Source: Paenarthrobacter aurescens (GTDB lineage: Bacteria; Actinomycetota; Actinomycetes; Actinomycetales; Micrococcaceae). Taken from it: a DNA stretch of 64,000 nucleotides. Positions 29,465 through 37,998 of the stretch are shown here, in pieces. The stretch covers positions 2,604,001 through 2,668,000 of the forward strand of contig NZ_CP157456.1 in NCBI RefSeq assembly GCF_041549525.1, in the 5' to 3' direction. Made by a program: the position numbers and the translations under genes. Position 1 is the first letter of the stretch; each line of letters starts with the position of its first letter. Below the pieces are notes generated by a model. It was not told the DNA's origin. It saw nothing but the letters and a program-made list of their open reading frames with translations, and did no database searches.

Positions 29465-29549
29465 CTGCAGTCCCTGCTCTCCTGTTTTCGTGATCATCGT
29501 TGCTCACGATGACCGGGTTTTATATCAGTTAAGTTGTGCTTTGTCTTCG

Positions 29550-30377
29550 CTAGCCAGCGAGCTGACGGCGGAGTTCAGTCAGACGGGCAATAACCGAAGC
29601 ATCAAGTACTTCGTCACCCACCTGGACCCGGATTCCACCGATCAGTGCGGGGTCAACATTGACGTTGACCTTCAATTCGCGGCCGTACAGGGCATCCAGC
29701 CCGGCCTGCAGACGGCTGGCCTGCGTTTCCGTCAACGGACGGGTAACGCTGACAGTTGCAATCCAGCGCTGCTGACGCTTGGCTGCAAGCTTGGCGAATG
29801 ACTCGACGAGCTTGCTCGGCTTGACACCGCGCGGCTGCGTAACTGCCTGGCTGATGAGAACCTTTGCTTCCTCGCTGCTGCCAGGAACAAGTTTCTCGGC
29901 CAGTGCAATCTTCGCCGCGGATGATGCCTGCGGCTCAGACAGAGCACGTTGTACTTCGTGGCTGGAGGCGACGGCCTGGTTGAAGGCAAACAGATCGTTT
30001 TCCAGCTCTTCCAGCCCCGTGATACCGGAGGCAGAAACGGCCGACTTGTTTTCAGCTACGGCAATGACAACCGTGGCGGCAAGCGTCTCGAGTGCATCGC
30101 CGATATCGCGTGCCGATGCCCAGCGCGAGCTGGCCAATCCGCCTGCAATCTCAGCAGCATCAGCGGAGACTTTCCCGCCAACCAGCTGCTTGACCAGCGC
30201 CGACTTCTCGTCACCGGAACGGGACGGGTCAGTCAGGGCGCGGCGCAAGCCAGCCGAGCTGTCCACCGTTCCCAGGATTCCGAAGAGGTCCTTAGCCAAC
30301 TGCAGCGAGGCGAAGGGAAGCTTTGCTTCCAGCTGCGCCAGCGCTGTGGTCAGCGATTCGCTCGATATACCTGCCAT
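29550..30377 (-). CDS. atpH: ATP synthase delta subunit
   Basis: 275 residues, linking F1 to the peripheral stalk. It is longer than the E. coli protein (177), as is usual for actinobacteria, but unlike mycobacteria it is not fused to a b-type subunit. The C-terminal region VNVDPALIGGIRVQVGDEVLD is the delta/OSCP signature. Its ATG overlaps the atpF TAA by one base. Confidence 0.95.
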   Translation of the reverse strand: MAGISSESLTTALAQLEAKLPFASLQLAKDLFGILGTVDSSAGLRRALTDPSRSGDEKSALVKQLVGGKVSADAAEIAGGLASSRWASARDIGDALETLAATVVIAVAENKSAVSASGITGLEELENDLFAFNQAVASSHEVQRALSEPQASSAAKIALAEKLVPGSSEEAKVLISQAVTQPRGVKPSKLVESFAKLAAKRQQRWIATVSVTRPLTETQASRLQAGLDALYGRELKVNVNVDPALIGGIRVQVGDEVLDASVIARLTELRRQLAG

Positions 30378-30934
30378 TACTTAGCTGCACCTGCGCTCTG
30401 GGTCTCCAGATCTGCCAGGAAACGGTCCACAACGCGTGCGGCGCGCTGGTCGTCGGTGAGTGCTTCCCCAACGATGCGGCCGGCCAGCGTGGTGGCCAAA
30501 GTGCCAACCTCGGAACGAAGCGAGACAACAGCTGCCTGACGCTCCGATTCGATGGCAGCATGTGCCTGCTCAGTGATGCGTGCAGACTCGGCTGCAGCCT
30601 TTGCCTTCAGGTCCGCAAGGATCTGGGCGCCTTCGGCGCGTGCTTCTTCGCGGATACGGTTGGCTTCGGCACGGGCATCGGTGAGCTGCTGCTTGTACTC
30701 TTCAAGAGCTGCAGAAGCTTCCGCTTGGGCCGCTTCGGCCTTTGCAATGCCACCTTCGATTGCTTCGGCGCGCTCTGCGAAGGTCTTCTCGAACATCGGG
30801 ACAACAAACTTGACCACGATGTACATGAGGACCGCAAAGCCGACGAGGACTACGCCCATTTCCCAGACGTTGGGAACGAGCGGATTAGCCTCCGCAGCGC
30901 CTTCAGTGGCGGCTGAGATGATCAGCTGATTCAT
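30377..30934 (-). CDS. atpF: ATP synthase b subunit
   Basis: 185 residues, the peripheral stalk. One membrane helix (WEMGVVLVGFAVLMYIVVKFVV) is followed by a long charged coiled-coil rich in Ala, Glu and Lys/Arg (FAERAEAIEGGIAKAEAAQ, EEARAEGAQILADLKAKA). The N-terminal stretch before the helix is unusually long at about 25 residues. It overlaps atpH. Confidence 0.96.
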   Translation of the reverse strand: MNQLIISAATEGAAEANPLVPNVWEMGVVLVGFAVLMYIVVKFVVPMFEKTFAERAEAIEGGIAKAEAAQAEASAALEEYKQQLTDARAEANRIREEARAEGAQILADLKAKAAAESARITEQAHAAIESERQAAVVSLRSEVGTLATTLAGRIVGEALTDDQRAARVVDRFLADLETQSAGAAK

Positions 30935-30984
30935 ATTTCACCCGTCCTATCTACTCGTGCTTGGGATTCGCTTGGTTCTAAGGA

Positions 30985-31203
30985 CTAGGAAAGAACGAAA
31001 GCGAAGACCAGGCCGAGGATGGCGAGAGCTTCAGTCAGTGCCAGACCAAGGAACGCGATCGGCTGCAGCACACGCTGAGCTTCCGGCTGACGTGCAACAC
31101 CGTTGATGTACGCGGCGAACACGAGACCCACACCGATACCACCGCCGATGGCCGAAAGACCGTAGCCGATGAGGTTGAGGGAGCCGTTGATGGTGCCTTC
31201 CAT
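30985..31203 (-). CDS. atpE: ATP synthase c subunit
   Basis: 72 residues forming a hairpin of two membrane helices. Helix one is [19 protein letters not shown]; the polar loop is RQPEAQ; helix two holds the essential proton-carrying Glu in [12 protein letters not shown]. The residues that coordinate sodium in Na+-dependent c subunits (Gln in helix one, Ser/Thr after the Glu) are absent, so this is a proton ATP synthase. Start ATG at 31203 with AAAGGAAG upstream. Confidence 0.97.
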   Translation of the reverse strand: MEGTINGSLNLIGYGLSAIGGGIGVGLVFAAYINGVARQPEAQRVLQPIAFLGLALTEALAILGLVFAFVLS

Positions 31204-31283
31204 TTTTTCTTCCTTTCAAGATGCCGCCCGTGCGGCAGGTTGTTTGGGTTGCTTCATCCCCGCGAGGGGAAGTTTTTGGGAGC

Positions 31284-32084
31284 CTAGTGGCTGTCGGCGT
31301 GCAGGGCGCCTTCGATGTAGATCGCGGTCAACAGTGTGAACACGTAAGCCTGCAGGGCCATGATCAGTGCTTCGAGCATGTACATGGCTACAGCACCTAC
31401 CAGGACCAGTACCGAAGCACCCTTGAGCAGAACGTTCTCCTGCATGACAAGGAACTCGATGCCGGAACCGGCGAGCATGACGATCAAGTGACCGGCCAGC
31501 ATGGTTGCAAACAGACGGAGGCTGTGCGTGACCGGGCGGACCAGGAAGTTGGAGATGATTTCGATCGGTACAACGATCGGCAGGATGTACCACGGCACAC
31601 CTGAAGGAACGGTGGCGAGCTTGAAGTACTTCAGGCCGTTCTTCTTGATGCCGATGATGATCCAGGTGAAGTAAACGATGCCGGCCATCACATAGGCGCC
31701 GCCTACGTGCGAGAAGCTCGGAAGCTGGATCACGGGAATGGCCCCGTAGATGTTGTTCACCAGAATGAAGAAGAACAGGCTGAACAGCAGCGGCACGTAC
31801 TTGATGAAGTCCTTGCCGCCGATGATGTCCTTGGCGATGCCGTTACGGACGAAGCCGTAGGCCATCTCGCCTGCGAACTGCAGCTTGCCGGGAACCAGCT
31901 GCTGCTTACGTGCAGCGAGGATGAAGAATGTAGCGATAATGACGACCGAAAGGATCACCAGCAACATCTGCTTGGAGAAGCCATCGTGCGCACCCCAAGG
32001 CAGGATTGCCGGCAGGTGCATTTCGTCGATTCCGGGTGGGGTGAATGACCCCGAATCCTGGGCGGGGAGCGCAAGCGCGATCAA
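31284..32084 (-). CDS. atpB: ATP synthase a subunit
   Basis: 266 residues, the stationary half of the proton path. The essential arginine is in THSLRLFATMLAGHL, and the last helix contains ALIMALQAYVFTLLTAIYI. It begins with TTG at 32084, supported by AGAGGA seven bases upstream; no better ATG gives the full N-terminus. First true subunit gene of the operon after the two accessory genes. Confidence 0.95.
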   Translation of the reverse strand: MIALALPAQDSGSFTPPGIDEMHLPAILPWGAHDGFSKQMLLVILSVVIIATFFILAARKQQLVPGKLQFAGEMAYGFVRNGIAKDIIGGKDFIKYVPLLFSLFFFILVNNIYGAIPVIQLPSFSHVGGAYVMAGIVYFTWIIIGIKKNGLKYFKLATVPSGVPWYILPIVVPIEIISNFLVRPVTHSLRLFATMLAGHLIVMLAGSGIEFLVMQENVLLKGASVLVLVGAVAMYMLEALIMALQAYVFTLLTAIYIEGALHADSH

Positions 32085-32165
32085 CGCGTTTCCTCTCTGC
32101 TGTGTCCATCATTGGGCATTTGTTGGAGTCCGGACGCGTTGGACGCATCCGCATTCCTTGTGAAA

Positions 32166-32501
32166 TTATTTGGCATTACTGTCCCCGTCCGTGGACGGAC
32201 CGCTGTCTGCGTTGCTCTCGCCAGAAGAAGAGCTTTGCCTGGTGAGGCCGTGCATATGGGAAAGATAGAACCCTCCTGCGGCTCCCAGCAGAGCGCCAAG
32301 GAGCACAATCCAGCGGGTCCCCCACAGATTATCCAGACCCCAGCCTATCAAACTCCAGACAATGATCCCGCCAATGATGTAGCTGAAGACGGCAATGCCG
32401 GCGTTGTATCCGCCGTCGTTTCCAGCCTCGGCAGATTCACCGTGGTTGACAGCTTGCTTATCAGTAGCGGCGGGGCGTGAATAACGCTTACGCGGAGACA
32501 T
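32166..32501 (-). CDS. AtpZ/AtpI-like accessory protein
   Basis: 111 residues with two membrane helices (YNAGIAVFSYIIGGIIVWSLIGWGLDNLWGTRW and IVLLGALLGAAGGFYLSHM region) around the GWGLDNLWGT motif of the AtpZ family, thought to assist F0 assembly or Mg2+ handling. Its tail is Ser/Asp-rich. The start at 32501 lies within the last 14 bases of the upstream gene, so the two are coupled. The exact function of AtpZ in actinobacteria is not settled. Confidence 0.8.
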   Translation of the reverse strand: MSPRKRYSRPAATDKQAVNHGESAEAGNDGGYNAGIAVFSYIIGGIIVWSLIGWGLDNLWGTRWIVLLGALLGAAGGFYLSHMHGLTRQSSSSGESNADSGPSTDGDSNAK

Positions 32502-32979
32502 CCGGGCCACCCTTCTGCTCCTCAGGATCGTTGTAGATCTGCAGGCGGGCTTTGCTGAAGCCGTAGATTTCGGCGGCTTGCCAGAAGACAACGCTGACTA
32601 CGGCCCCAATAAGGAACCATCTGTGATGGAGCCATTCCGGAGCCCCGAGCACAAAAAGCACAACAGCGAACCCGACCACCTTGATGAAATATGTTGCAAC
32701 AAAGAGGCCGACAGCGCCGGAAGGGTTGTTACGGCCAACGAAGTGACCGATCAGAAGGCTGATCCCAAAGAAGAGCATGACCAGCACGGCACCGAACGCT
32801 GCTGAAAGCGCGCCCTGCCCGCCGTTCATGAAGGCCGCGATCACGCAAGTGAGTGCAGTGGCAGCTGATGCTGCTGCGGCGCTAAGAAGGAGCAACCGGA
32901 GCCACAACGAGGAAGTCTGACCAACAGATCCAACACCACGTTTACCGGACGGGCGTCCGGCTTCGGCGTTGGATGTCAT
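32488..32979 (-). CDS. ATP synthase subunit I-like membrane protein
   Basis: 163 residues with four predicted membrane helices, for example LLLLSAAAASAATALTCVIAAFM, AAFGAVLVMLFFGISLLIGHFVG, ATYFIKVVGFAVVLFVLG and WFLIGAVVSVVFWQAAEIYGF. The length, topology and position at the head of the atp operon match the ATP synthase I chain, a non-essential assembly factor. ATG at 32979; the promoter TAGAAT at 33056-33061 would give a leader of about 70 bases. Confidence 0.8.
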   Translation of the reverse strand: MTSNAEAGRPSGKRGVGSVGQTSSLWLRLLLLSAAAASAATALTCVIAAFMNGGQGALSAAFGAVLVMLFFGISLLIGHFVGRNNPSGAVGLFVATYFIKVVGFAVVLFVLGAPEWLHHRWFLIGAVVSVVFWQAAEIYGFSKARLQIYNDPEEQKGGPDVSA

Positions 32980-33055
32980 GGGGATACCAATCCTCGTGGC
33001 ACAGGTGCCATATTCTCAAAGTGGGGTTACGGGCGAGTGACTGTCCGCAGTAAGA

Positions 33056-33061
33056 ATTCTA
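33056..33061 (-). promoter_or_regulatory. Putative -10 element of the atp operon
   Basis: TAGAAT on the minus strand lies 77 bases upstream of the first accessory gene, in the gap after wecA. No good -35 box is visible. Read-through from wecA is also possible. Confidence 0.4.
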
Positions 33062-33099
33062 CATGAGATAGAACTGTGACCATAACCGGACCGTCACAA

Positions 33100-34212
33100 C
33101 TACTCCCCCGGCCGGGTGGAATTCCGGGTGAAGTAAGGCCACGCCGTCACGGCGGCCATGACAAGCGCTGCCGCTATTAGGACGATGAGCACTATCTGCC
33201 ATGGGAAGACCGCAAAGGCCACACCGCCGAAGGCCAGAATGCACGTCCAAACATAAAGCATCACGACGGCGCTGCGGTGCGAGTATCCCAGGTCCACCAA
33301 CTTGTGGTGGAGGTGCCCGCGGTCAGCGGACCACGGCGATTGCCCCCTGGCTGTTCTCCGGACAACAGCCATCCCCAAATCAAGGAGGGGAAGCGACAAC
33401 ACGGCGAAGGGCAGCAGGATGGGGACGATGGTGGGGATACCGTTGGCGCGGTCGTAAAGGCCGGAGCCGATCTGTCCTGTTGCCACCACACCGGCGGAAG
33501 CCATGAGCAAACCAATAAGCATGGCCCCCGAGTCGCCCATGAAGATCTTGGCCGGAAACCAGTTGTGCGGCAGGAACCCGATGCAGCTGCCCACAAGGAT
33601 GGCCATCAGGAGTGTTGCGAGATCTGAGTTGTCCGTGGATGGGTTGTTGCGGTGAACCCAGTAAGCGGTGAGGAAGAACGCTCCGCCCCCAATGATGGCA
33701 ACACCGGCTGCCAGCCCGTCCAAGCCGTCAATGAAGTTGACGGCATTCATGGTGGTCACAATCAGCCCGGCGGTCAGCACTATCTGGACCACCTCGGACT
33801 CGAGGAAGATCGGTTCCGGGATGAAAGGCACAACAGACATCCGCACGCCCCAGATTGCCACAATGAAGGCCGCTGCGGCCTGGCCCAGCAGTTTGATCCA
33901 CCAACGGATGTCCAGGATGTCATCCGCGACGCCTACGGCAACGATCACCACGGCACCGGCCAGAATGCCCCAAGGGGCATCGTTGTGCCTGAAGATGTCC
34001 TTGACGAAGAAGGAATTGCTCGCCACCACCAAAGCGGCGAAGAAACCCACAAAAATGCCCAGCCCGCCAAGTTTGGAGATCAGGGCCGAGTGCATGTCAC
34101 GGCTGCGGATGGGTTGGTACAACCGCAGTTTGTTTCCCACAACGCGGGCGCCCCACGTCCCGGCGTACGACACTATGGCCGCTGTAAGGGCCATCAGCAT
34201 GTACATGATCAT
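33100..34212 (-). CDS. wecA: Undecaprenyl-phosphate GlcNAc-1-phosphate transferase (WecA/MraY family)
   Basis: About 370 residues, with some ten membrane helices. It transfers a sugar-1-phosphate, probably GlcNAc-1-P, to the lipid carrier to start a cell-wall glycopolymer. Family motifs are GVADDILDIRWW (Asp-Asp), NAVNFIDGLDGLAAG, KIFMGDSGAMLIG and the HLHHKLVDLGYSHR histidine motif that marks WecA rather than MraY. Position next to the atp operon matches mycobacterial rfe/wecA. The ATG at 34212 is preceded by GGGG at seven bases; an ATG at 34242 would add ten residues. Confidence 0.9.
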   Translation of the reverse strand: MIMYMLMALTAAIVSYAGTWGARVVGNKLRLYQPIRSRDMHSALISKLGGLGIFVGFFAALVVASNSFFVKDIFRHNDAPWGILAGAVVIVAVGVADDILDIRWWIKLLGQAAAAFIVAIWGVRMSVVPFIPEPIFLESEVVQIVLTAGLIVTTMNAVNFIDGLDGLAAGVAIIGGGAFFLTAYWVHRNNPSTDNSDLATLLMAILVGSCIGFLPHNWFPAKIFMGDSGAMLIGLLMASAGVVATGQIGSGLYDRANGIPTIVPILLPFAVLSLPLLDLGMAVVRRTARGQSPWSADRGHLHHKLVDLGYSHRSAVVMLYVWTCILAFGGVAFAVFPWQIVLIVLIAAALVMAAVTAWPYFTRNSTRPGE

Positions 34213-34488
34213 GAGGCAGCCCCAAAAAGCAGCCCGATGCATAGGCCGTTAGCCTGGATCACTGCACGCAGCCGGCGCGCTCTACCTCGAAATTGAGCGC
34301 AGCCCAAGGTGTGGAATTCTGTCTTTGGATAAATGGAACTTCTCCGTCGCCATGCCTGCACCGGCTGTGCCGAATGTTGCGGGATTTCTGTGGACTCTAG
34401 TCACGATACTAATGCCAACGGCCGTGACCAGCCTGTGATGCAGCCGCCGAGCCCCAGCGTGTTTGGCTCAGATCAAGCTGCGCGGCTC
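34213..34488 (-). other. Intergenic region upstream of wecA
   Basis: 276 bases with no supported gene. On the minus strand TAGAGT (34394-34399) and TAGTAT (34406-34411) are possible -10 elements for wecA. I see no clear terminator after the glycosyltransferase. Confidence 0.3.
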
Positions 34489-35445
34489 TTACCGAACAGG
34501 CTCCAGAACATCGCGCAATGCGTAGACGCCTTCGAGCACCTGAGTGTTGGAGCGAGGGGCTTTCAGGCTATGGCGCAGGCCCTTGAAGAGCCCCACCAAC
34601 AGCACCTTACGGTTTGGCGAAGCGGCAATCGTGCGGGTCCAGTTGCGCAGCGAAGCACCGGTAAACAGGATTTTTTCCCAGGGAGCCAAAGCGTTGGAGC
34701 GGGTGTAAACCCAGAGTTTGTTCCGTACCTCGTAGTAGAAACGCGGGCCGGGATCGGCTCCGGCATCACCAAAGACCTTGGTGTGGTGGTTGGCCACCGA
34801 AGCGTTGGTGGTCAGGGCCGTCCCCCGCCGGGAAATTCTGGCGGTGTACTCGAGGTCGTCGTTCCAGATGAAGTAGTCCGCTATGGGCAGGCCGTGTTTC
34901 CGGATTTCCTCAGCACGGATCAACACCGATACGAAGGAAGCGCTCCGGATCTGGGTTGCACCCAGCCGGACAGCTGCGCTGCGCTGGCTTTCACTTGCGC
35001 CCATCCGGGGCCGCATGCGGTTCATGGGGTGGTCCCGACCATCGGTCCACACCACACGGCTGGCGATGAAGGCCGGGGCCTCCCCCGTTAGCCTGAAGTA
35101 GGACACGGAAACGTCCAAGGCTTCCCGCAGGGCGTTGGCCTGCGGCTCGGTGTCGTCGTCCATGATCCATACGTGGTCCGCAGCGTGATCGAGCACTGCA
35201 CGCTCCATGCCCACCACGAAGCCACCGGCACCGCCGACGTTGGTGTTCAGTGTGACCACATCCGTTGTCAGGGGACCGTGGTATTGCCGGAGGAACTCCG
35301 CGGTGCCGTCCGTGGAAGCGTTGTCCACGATGACTACGGCATCCGGTACCTGAGTACCTGCGGCGATGCCGTCCAGGGTGGTCTGGAGGAGTTCACGCCG
35401 GTTATAGGTCACTACAACAGCCACCACAACGGGTTGGGACGTCAT
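34489..35445 (-). CDS. GT2 glycosyltransferase, galactofuranosyltransferase-like
   Basis: 318 residues of the GT-A fold. The N-terminal VVVTYNRRELLQTTLDGI and VDNASTDGTAEFL are the nucleotide-sugar-binding strands; the metal-binding motif is WIMDDDTEP, a DDD form also found in GlfT1-type galactofuranosyltransferases; FIWNDDLEYTARIS carries the likely catalytic acid pair. No membrane helix. It overlaps the WecG-like gene by 4 bases (ATGA) and lies 276 bases upstream of wecA, so it likely extends the lipid-linked glycan WecA begins. The actual sugar is not deducible. Confidence 0.85.
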   Translation of the reverse strand: MTSQPVVVAVVVTYNRRELLQTTLDGIAAGTQVPDAVVIVDNASTDGTAEFLRQYHGPLTTDVVTLNTNVGGAGGFVVGMERAVLDHAADHVWIMDDDTEPQANALREALDVSVSYFRLTGEAPAFIASRVVWTDGRDHPMNRMRPRMGASESQRSAAVRLGATQIRSASFVSVLIRAEEIRKHGLPIADYFIWNDDLEYTARISRRGTALTTNASVANHHTKVFGDAGADPGPRFYYEVRNKLWVYTRSNALAPWEKILFTGASLRNWTRTIAASPNRKVLLVGLFKGLRHSLKAPRSNTQVLEGVYALRDVLEPVR

Positions 35446-36230
35446 TTACTTGCCTTTGGTTTTGGATGGTTGAAGCGGCGCCTGATCAGCAGGCCTGCCA
35501 GCTTCCAAGGTTCGACGAAAACTCTGTAGGCCACCCGGCCCGGGTGAAGGAGCAGGCGCCACGCCCATTCGAGCCCCAGGCGTCCGAGCCAGCGTGGAGC
35601 CAGTTTTTGGACTCCTGCAACCTGTTCAATGGCACCGCCTACAGCACAGTAAACAGCAGGCGGCAATTCTGCGAGCCTACGGTGCAGGACGGTTTCCTGA
35701 AGGGGCATCCCGAGTCCGATCAGGACTACTTGGGGCCGGAAATCCCTCAGCCAGCCCACCACCGCCTCTTCCAAGGCGCTGTCCCACCCCTCACCGGGCA
35801 TTCCGTCCACTGCTGCATCCGGCATGATGGCGCGCAACCGGGCCACCGCCGTCGTATTCGCAGTCCGGCCGGCTCCAACTACAGCGATTCGCTCCAGGCC
35901 CTTGACCTTTCCCAGCTCCGGGATCCAGTCCATGGAGCCGAGCCGGTACGCCATGGTTCCCTCATCTTGAGCTTGGACCGAACCCCTGTGTGCAAGACCC
36001 CACAGCATGGCCACAGGAGCTCCATCCAGCAGGACAACCGGGCTGTTCTCATACAAGGCGCGGACATCCGGGCGGGAGTGAAACAACGTGATGCTGTGAA
36101 GGTTGTGTCCCAGAACGGTGGCGGATCCGCCGGCGGCGATCAGCTCACCCATGGCATCGACAACCTCTTCGACGCGCATTGGAGTGGCGTCGACGTCAAG
36201 GACGGGGACGCGTTGGCGCTGTGGAATCAT
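35442..36230 (-). CDS. WecG/TagA/CpsF family glycosyltransferase
   Basis: 262 residues of the GT26 family, which adds ManNAc or a related sugar to GlcNAc-PP-undecaprenol as the second step of teichoic-acid or enterobacterial-antigen-like synthesis. Motifs are GHNLHSITLF, LLDGAPVAML, VVLIGLGMPLQE and VGGAIEQVAGVQKLAPRWLGRLGLEW; the C-terminal basic helix (LIRRRFNHPKPKASK) likely docks on the membrane. It overlaps sua5 by 4 bases and the GT2 gene by 4. Together with wecA it defines a cell-surface glycan module. Confidence 0.9.
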   Translation of the reverse strand: MIPQRQRVPVLDVDATPMRVEEVVDAMGELIAAGGSATVLGHNLHSITLFHSRPDVRALYENSPVVLLDGAPVAMLWGLAHRGSVQAQDEGTMAYRLGSMDWIPELGKVKGLERIAVVGAGRTANTTAVARLRAIMPDAAVDGMPGEGWDSALEEAVVGWLRDFRPQVVLIGLGMPLQETVLHRRLAELPPAVYCAVGGAIEQVAGVQKLAPRWLGRLGLEWAWRLLLHPGRVAYRVFVEPWKLAGLLIRRRFNHPKPKASK

Positions 36231-37066
36231 TCGGACTTGGCTTCGGTGGAGGCCTCCGGCTTCACCGTGTCCTGGCTTGAGTTCTCGACGGCGGCGGCTT
36301 CAGTTACTTCGACCGGCGCGTCCTGAACAACCGGCGCGTCCTGAACAACCGGCGCGTCTTCTGCAACAGGCGATTCCTCAGCAGCCGGCGCCTCGGCAGG
36401 ACTCGTCTCGCCAATACCCAGCATCGACGGAACGATCTCGCGGAGCCGCTCCAGCTCTATGGCTCCCTGGCGCACTAAGCGGAACGGTGTTGATGTGGCA
36501 TCGACGATCGTCGAGGGCAAAGCAGTAGTGCCCTTGATTGGACGGAAGCCGCCTTCTAGATAGACCTCAACGGACTCGGCCAATTGAAGACGGGCTTCTG
36601 AGGCAGTCTGCGCCGCTTCCTGGCCTGTCCGGTTTGCCGATGAAACAGCCAAAGGACCGGTGAGCCCGAGCAGATCCAAAGCGATTTGGTCATCAGGCAT
36701 CCTGAGGGCCACGGTGCCCTTGGTTTCGCCGAGGTCCCAGTCCAGGGATGGCTGCGCGTGCAGGATCAGGGTCAGCCCACCGGGCCAGAAAGCTTGAGCC
36801 AGCGCCCGGGCATCGGCCGGTACGTCGGTGGCAAGTCCGTCCAGGGCATTGACCCGGGGAATCAGGACTGGCGGAGGCATTTGCCGGCTGCGGCCTTTGG
36901 AAGCCAACAACATGGTCACTGCCAGCGGCGAAAAGGCATCTGCGGCAATACCGTAGACCGTGTCCGTTGGCAGCACGACGCACTTCTTTTCGCTGATGGC
37001 TCGTTGGGCGTGCTTGAGCCCTTCAGCCCGCTGGTCATCGGAAGTGCAGTTATAGGTTGTGGTCAC
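36227..37066 (-). CDS. L-threonylcarbamoyladenylate synthase (Sua5/TsaC)
   Basis: 279 residues. It makes threonylcarbamoyl-AMP for the t6A37 modification of ANN-decoding tRNAs. The YrdC core includes KKCVVLPTDTVYGIAADAF, KGRSRQMPPPVLI, LAVSSANRTGQEA and TALPSTIVDAT. From about residue 225 a low-complexity acidic tail rich in Ala/Glu/Pro/Val follows; it contains near-identical DAPVVQ repeats encoded by an 18-bp tandem repeat. The GTG start has no obvious leaderless element. It follows prmC by 16 bases. Confidence 0.92.
   Translation of the reverse strand: MTTTYNCTSDDQRAEGLKHAQRAISEKKCVVLPTDTVYGIAADAFSPLAVTMLLASKGRSRQMPPPVLIPRVNALDGLATDVPADARALAQAFWPGGLTLILHAQPSLDWDLGETKGTVALRMPDDQIALDLLGLTGPLAVSSANRTGQEAAQTASEARLQLAESVEVYLEGGFRPIKGTTALPSTIVDATSTPFRLVRQGAIELERLREIVPSMLGIGETSPAEAPAAEESPVAEDAPVVQDAPVVQDAPVEVTEAAAVENSSQDTVKPEASTEAKSE
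36313..36358. repeat. 18-bp tandem repeat in the sua5 tail
   Basis: The unit CCGGCGCGTCCTGAACAA is repeated 2.6 times, encoding DAPVVQ copies in frame. It is in the non-catalytic C-terminal extension. Confidence 0.85.
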
Positions 37067-37082
37067 AGCGCTATTCTTTCAC

Positions 37083-37952
37083 TCATTCAGGAGACGGGCT
37101 TGCCAGTATCGCGCTGGTGGCACGTTCCTTGCCGTTCAGGTCGTAGTGCGTGGAGACGTTGTTCCAACGTCCGGTTCGTTGCAGCATGCCCGCTATCCAT
37201 GCAGCCTGGACCTCCGCGTGCTCCATAACAAAATACCCACCGGGTTTAAGGAGGCGGGCCGCTGAGGCCGCTGCCGCCGTCGGAAGTACCATGCCGTCCG
37301 CTCCCCCGCCGTACAACGCCTCCGGGGGATCGTGCAGGGCAACTTCAGGCTCTGTGGGAATCGCTTCGGCCGGGATGTACGGCGGATTGGACACCACGAC
37401 GTCGAAGGTTCCGTTGTGCTCGGGGAGGGCGTCCCGTAGATCGCCTTGTATTAGGGTGACGCCGAGTGGTTCCAGATTCCGGGCGGCCCAAGCATGGGCA
37501 AGGGTGCTGTATTCCACCGCATGAACTTCTGCGCCCGGAACCTCAAAGGCCACAGATCCGGCAATTGCCCCGGACCCGGTACCCAGGTCCACTACCTTGG
37601 GGTTGGCGATCCCTGAGAGGTGATCGATGACCAACTGAACAACCGATTCCGTTTCAGGGCGGGGTATGAAAACGCCCGGCCCCACGCGTAACTCAAGGTG
37701 TCGAAAATACGCGACCCCGGTGATGTGCTGCAGGGGTACGCGTCCGGCCCGTTCTTCCACCAGTTCACCGTAGCCCTCAGGTGCGGCTGAATCGCCGAGC
37801 ATCATCGCGCGCAGCCGCCCCAGGCCTACGCCCAGCAGGTGGTCGGCAAGCAACTCCGCGTCAACGCGCGGGCTGGGCACACCGGCGTCGGATAATACGG
37901 CAGTGGCCTCGCGGACAGCGTCCGCGAGGCTCTGGCCTTGGTAAAACGTCAT
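37083..37952 (-). CDS. prmC: Release-factor glutamine methyltransferase
   Basis: 289 residues. It methylates the glutamine of the GGQ motif in release factors, including PrfA encoded just upstream. An N-terminal helical domain is followed by a Rossmann methyltransferase: PRPETESVV, VVDLGTGSGAIAG (SAM site) and the substrate motif VVSNPPYIP. The ATG at 37952 begins MTFYQGQSLADAV, the usual N-terminus; the longer frame overlaps prfA. 46 bases separate it from prfA. Confidence 0.94.
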   Translation of the reverse strand: MTFYQGQSLADAVREATAVLSDAGVPSPRVDAELLADHLLGVGLGRLRAMMLGDSAAPEGYGELVEERAGRVPLQHITGVAYFRHLELRVGPGVFIPRPETESVVQLVIDHLSGIANPKVVDLGTGSGAIAGSVAFEVPGAEVHAVEYSTLAHAWAARNLEPLGVTLIQGDLRDALPEHNGTFDVVVSNPPYIPAEAIPTEPEVALHDPPEALYGGGADGMVLPTAAAASAARLLKPGGYFVMEHAEVQAAWIAGMLQRTGRWNNVSTHYDLNGKERATSAILASPSPE

Positions 37953-37998
37953 GTATGTACTCTGCTGTGTTCGTCCGGCGCCGCTGTATTGCAGCTCG

